Shown piece after piece: positions 8,112-10,693 of a stretch of DNA of 10,693 nucleotides; position 1 is the stretch's first letter; each line of letters starts with the position of its first letter. Origin of the DNA: CAIWXH01 sp964555675 (lineage in GTDB: Bacteria; Chloroflexota; Chloroflexia; Chloroflexales; Chloroflexaceae); NCBI GenBank assembly GCA_964555675.1, contig CAZKTU010000228.1, forward strand, positions 1-10,693, written 5' to 3'. Below the pieces are notes generated by a model. It did no database searches. It saw nothing but the letters and a program-made list of their open reading frames with translations, and had not been told where the DNA came from. The position numbers were made by a program, and so were the translations under genes.

Positions 8112-8816
8112 TTGCTACAGCCAACCCTGACAGCCGCCCCCGCCGCCCTGCTCGCGGCCTTGAGGCTGACCCAACCGGTCAAGCGCATCGGCGGCGGCTA
8201 CGAGACCGACGTCTTCCGCAGCGACGATGGGCGCCTCGCCCTCAAACTCAAGCACACGGCCGGGCCCCGGCCCGCGATGCTCGCCCGCGTCGGCACGCTC
8301 AGGCGCGTGGCCGAGCTGTTCCAGGCCTATCTGGGCCCCAGGCATAGCCTCGCGAGCGACTACCTGCTGATCCCCGGGCCCGCGGGCCTGTGCCACCTGG
8401 TCACCGTGCAACCCTTCCTCGAGGACGGCCGCCCCCTCGACTCGGTCGACCTCGACGCCCTCGAGCCGGAGGCCAGGGGCGAGATCTTGCGGCAGCTCGC
8501 GACGATCGTGGAGGGCGCCCTGGCCTGCTACAGAGCCACCGGCTATATACCCGACCTCTACGGCATGGGCTCACACACGGGGCTCAGGGCCCGCGGCTGG
8601 AACCCCCGCTGGCTGATGCACGAGGGCTGGCGCATCGTGGCCGAGCAGCCCCTGATCGACGCCCACAATCTGCTGCTGACCGCAGACGGCCGGGTCGTAC
8701 TTGTCGACTACGACCCCCTCTGCCAGGGCGGGCCGGGCTGCCGGTTGATCTACGGCTCGCGGGCGCTGCTGGCCCTGCGCGACAGGCGCCAGCTCGCGGC
8801 CCTCGCGGCCGGCTAG
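8112..8816 (+). CDS. Kinase-fold-like protein with atypical catalytic loop (234 aa)
   Basis: I do not recognise the exact family, but the sequence reads like the protein-kinase/aminoglycoside-phosphotransferase fold. There is a Gly-rich loop RIGGGYETDVF (25-35) and a beta-3 Lys, K45, in LALKLKH. An Asn (N186) in DAHNLLLTADGRVVLVDYD stands 13 residues before D199, which is the spacing of the metal-binding Asn and the DFG Asp in kinases. The catalytic Asp expected five residues before N186 is missing (L181); D183 or D148 (IPDLYG) could substitute. The start is taken as TTG at 8112, with AAGGGAG ending 4 bases before it. The in-frame GTG at 8016 would place the whole repeat cluster inside the protein and lacks an SD. 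It could be an active kinase of an odd family or a pseudokinase. Confidence 0.72.
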   Translation: MLQPTLTAAPAALLAALRLTQPVKRIGGGYETDVFRSDDGRLALKLKHTAGPRPAMLARVGTLRRVAELFQAYLGPRHSLASDYLLIPGPAGLCHLVTVQPFLEDGRPLDSVDLDALEPEARGEILRQLATIVEGALACYRATGYIPDLYGMGSHTGLRARGWNPRWLMHEGWRIVAEQPLIDAHNLLLTADGRVVLVDYDPLCQGGPGCRLIYGSRALLALRDRRQLAALAAG

Positions 8817-8840
8817 TACGCGTCGGCAGAAATGAGTATA

Positions 8841-8989
8841 CGTTTTGCACCACGAAGACCACGAAGAACGCGAAGGCTTGGAGCCTGCCCGGCGCCAGAG
8901 CCGTGCGCCTGTGCCGAGCGAGCGGCTCACAAGGACTTGGCCTGGCACAGCCTCTCTCCTCCCTTCGTGTCCTTCGTGCCCTTCGTGGT
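8841..8989 (-). repeat. 149-bp inverted-repeat element, copy 2 (opposite orientation)
   Basis: Read on the minus strand from 8989 to 8841, this stretch aligns base for base, with no gap, to 3543-3691. The ends are nearly identical (ACCACGAAGGGCACGAAG at one end; CTTCGTGGTCTTCGTGGTG at the other) and the centre is diverged. The shared GCCGCTCGCTC (8926-8916) has the same offset of 63 from the element start as in copy 1. On the plus strand, CACGAAG units at 8850-8877 face CTTCGTG units at 8962-8989. It begins 24 bases after the stop of the kinase-like gene and ends 55 bases before the -35 box of the next gene. Confidence 0.85.
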
Positions 8990-9043
8990 CAAATTGACCG
9001 CGACCTGGGCCGGGCGCCCCACTCTTGCGGCCGGGCGTCGCCC

Positions 9044-9071
9044 TTGACACGCCCCCCCAACGGGCTACAAT
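9044..9071 (+). promoter_or_regulatory. Near-consensus sigma-70 promoter of the SDR gene
   Basis: TTGACA (9044-9049, perfect) and TACAAT (9066-9071, 5 of 6) are separated by 16 bases. Transcription would start near 9078, about 34 bases before the ATG. This is the strongest promoter match in the window, and it excludes the longer upstream reading of the gene. Confidence 0.8.
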
Positions 9072-9111
9072 CGTGCCATCGAGCGACGCCAGATGCAAAG
9101 GGGCAGCAAGC

Positions 9112-9882
9112 ATGGAGATCTCCGGCGGAACCTTCTTGATCAGCGGCGGCGGCTCGGGGCTTGGCGCGGCCACGGCCAGGGGGCTGGTCGCCGCGGGCGG
9201 GCGCGTGGTATTGGCCGACGTGCGGGCCGAGGCGGGCGAGCAGGTCGCGGCCGAGCTCGGCGAAGCTTCCGCGCGCTTCCTGCAGGCCGACGTCACCGAC
9301 GAGGCCGCCGTGCAGCGCGCGATCGACCTGGCCCTGGCGCAGTTCGGCGGGCTCGACGGCGCGATCAACTGCGCGGGCGTGGCCCCCGCCGAGCGTGTGC
9401 TGGGCAAGGCGGGGCCACACCGCCTCGAGTCGTTCGCGCGCACGATCAGCATCAACCTGGTCGGCACGTTCAACCTGGCCCGGCTGGCGGCGGCGGCGAT
9501 GCAAAACAATACGCCGAATGTCGAGGGCGAGCGGGGCGTGATCGTTAACACCGCCTCGGTGGCCGCCTACGACGGGCAGATCGGGCAGGCCGCCTACGCG
9601 GCCTCGAAGGGCGGGGTCGCCGCCATGACCCTGCCGCTCGCTCGCGAGCTGGCCCGCTTCGGCATCCGCGTGATGGCGATCGCCCCGGGCATCTTCGACA
9701 CCCCGATGCTCGCGGCCATGCCCGAGGAGGTGCGCCGGTCCCTCGGGGCCCAGGTGCCCTTCCCCGCGCGCCTCGGCCGCCCCGCCGAGTACGCCGCCCT
9801 GGTGCGCCACATCATCGAGAACCCCATGCTCAATGGCGAGGTGATCCGCCTCGACGGGGCGGTGCGTATGGGGCCGAAGTAG
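9112..9882 (+). CDS. SDR oxidoreductase, HSD10-like 3-hydroxyacyl-CoA dehydrogenase type (256 aa)
   Basis: This is a short-chain dehydrogenase/reductase that probably oxidises a 3-hydroxyacyl-CoA (fatty-acid or branched-chain amino-acid breakdown) with NAD+. Visible features are the cofactor loop SGGGSGLG (11-18), D36 ending the second beta strand (which favours NAD over NADP), D60 in ADV, the NCAG motif (86-89), N115, and the catalytic S149, Y162 and K166 (YAASK). The stretches GVIVNTASVAAYDGQIGQAA and IRVMAIAPGIFDTPML closely follow the human HSD17B10-type subgroup rather than FabG. The ATG at 9112 follows AAAGGGG by 8 bases; upstream in-frame codons overlap the promoter. It has its own promoter and looks monocistronic. 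The acyl chain preferred cannot be read from sequence. Confidence 0.93.
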   Translation: MEISGGTFLISGGGSGLGAATARGLVAAGGRVVLADVRAEAGEQVAAELGEASARFLQADVTDEAAVQRAIDLALAQFGGLDGAINCAGVAPAERVLGKAGPHRLESFARTISINLVGTFNLARLAAAAMQNNTPNVEGERGVIVNTASVAAYDGQIGQAAYAASKGGVAAMTLPLARELARFGIRVMAIAPGIFDTPMLAAMPEEVRRSLGAQVPFPARLGRPAEYAALVRHIIENPMLNGEVIRLDGAVRMGPK

Positions 9883-10038
9883 CGTCCACAGGTTCACTGG
9901 AGAAAAGGCTTTCCGTAGCAAGCTCTCATTCACACCAGGTGTAGAATGAGTCTACCGACGCCTCACTCTGGTACGCCGGCGTGCTCGAGGCGCTACATCA
10001 CATGAGGCAGCCTCGCCACCGGCAGAGGACCAACTGCC

Positions 10039-10693
10039 ATGACCAGCTTGCCGCCTGTCCACCAGGCGCCGCGCCTGTTTCTCCGCCTGCTCAGCACGCT
10101 CCTTCTGCTCCTCGTCGTGGCCGCCAGGCCAGGCACACCCTCGCAAGCCCAAGTCGCGCAGCCAGGCGGCGCCGTGCTGCTCGCCGAGATCAACCCCGGC
10201 AGACAAGCACTCAACGCGACGCCCAGTCAGCTGACCGTCGTCGGCGAGCGCCTGCTCTTCTTTGCCAGGGACCGGCCGCACGGCTGGGGGCTCTGGAGCA
10301 GCGACGGCACCGCCGAAGGCGTAGACTTTGTCTCAGATCTCGGGGTCCGCGATGAGTTCCCCGCCGTGCCGGTCGCGCGCGCCGTGGGGGGCCATTTGCT
10401 CTTTCCCTTTAACGATGGCGTGCACGGCTTTGAGCTGTGGCGCAGCGACGGCACCGCCGCGGGCACAAGGCTTGTGCGCGACCTCAGGCCAGGCCCCGAG
10501 GGGTCGATCGCCTACGATCCAGCCGACCGCTCCTTTCAGGCGACCGAGGATCAGCTCTTCTTCTTTGCCAACGACGGAACAAACGGCTTGGGTCTCTGGG
10601 CCAGTGACGGCACCGCCGAGGGCACCTTGCAGCTCCATACGTTCGCTGCCAACTCCGGTAGCCTGGCGTACCTCGACATGATCGCGGTCGGGG
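10039..10693 (+). CDS. Exported ELWxxDGT-repeat protein, N-terminal part (runs off right edge)
   Basis: About 218 residues are visible and no stop is reached. The N-terminus is a typical signal peptide: Arg residues, then LLSTLLLLLVVAA, with a likely cleavage site near SQAQ (about residues 35-38). The mature part carries the ELWxxDGT repeat: LWSSDGTAEG (Trp86), ELWRSDGTAAGT followed by LVRDLRPGPEGS (Trp134), and LWASDGTAEGT (Trp187). The Trp spacings of 48 and 53 residues match repeats of about 50 residues. Between them lie [FY]FxxNDGxxG-type strands (FPFNDGVHG, FFANDGTNG). Such repeats are thought to fold into a beta-propeller-like extracellular domain; the function is unknown. The ATG at 10039 has AGAGGA 9 bases upstream. 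Its codon use is somewhat less GC-extreme than that of its neighbours. Confidence 0.85.
   Translation, partial: MTSLPPVHQAPRLFLRLLSTLLLLLVVAARPGTPSQAQVAQPGGAVLLAEINPGRQALNATPSQLTVVGERLLFFARDRPHGWGLWSSDGTAEGVDFVSDLGVRDEFPAVPVARAVGGHLLFPFNDGVHGFELWRSDGTAAGTRLVRDLRPGPEGSIAYDPADRSFQATEDQLFFFANDGTNGLGLWASDGTAEGTLQLHTFAANSGSLAYLDMIAVG

Noticed and set aside
9025..9111. A 29-residue N-terminal extension of the SDR gene
   Set aside because: A near-consensus promoter (9044-9071) lies inside it, and the ATG at 9112 begins the typical SDR N-terminus with an SD ahead.
9942..9947. TAGAAT as a -10 box for the ELWxxDGT-repeat gene
   Set aside because: No -35 stands at 15-19 bases and the distance to the ATG is about 90 bases, so support is too thin for a feature.

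Overview
The window is high-GC DNA from a draft assembly, shown by an exact 100-N gap at 3708-3807. Protein character, Shine-Dalgarno (SD) use and the repeat families resemble a Chloroflexota-type bacterium. That placement is inference from overall flavour; there is no rRNA or marker gene here. Genes are dense and ordinary metabolic or accessory types. No tRNA, CRISPR array, transposase, phage gene or toxin-antitoxin pair was seen.

Layout. 1-2282 (minus): two translationally coupled half-transporters of a heterodimeric ABC exporter. The upstream one is complete and has an Asp at the catalytic Glu position of Walker B; the downstream one runs off the left edge. 2467-3513 (plus): a ROK-family sugar kinase, divergent from the exporter. 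3543-3691: a 149-bp inverted-repeat element, followed at once by the assembly gap. 3838-4770 (plus): an aldo/keto reductase. 4801-5912 (plus): a promoter, then a small putative membrane protein, a thioredoxin-like [2Fe-2S] ferredoxin and an unrecognised protein made of two copies of one short module. 5920-5951: a perfect palindromic hairpin at the convergent junction with the minus-strand dps gene (5987-6499). 6694-8816 (plus): a RidA-family protein, an alpha/beta hydrolase and, after a short repeat cluster, a kinase-fold-like protein. 8841-8989: a second, inverted copy of the 149-bp element. 9112-9882 (plus): an SDR of the HSD10-like 3-hydroxyacyl-CoA dehydrogenase type, behind the best promoter in the window. 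10039 to the right edge (plus): an exported protein with ELWxxDGT repeats, incomplete.

How they fit together. The window is a series of short transcription units rather than one pathway. The exporter pair clearly works as a unit. Dps (iron/oxidative protection) and RidA (removal of reactive enamines/imines) are divergent and share a stretch holding two candidate promoters. The ferredoxin cassette is the least explained gene group. The best non-gene signal is the pair of 149-bp elements, which align without gaps in opposite orientation and both follow the 3' end of a gene.
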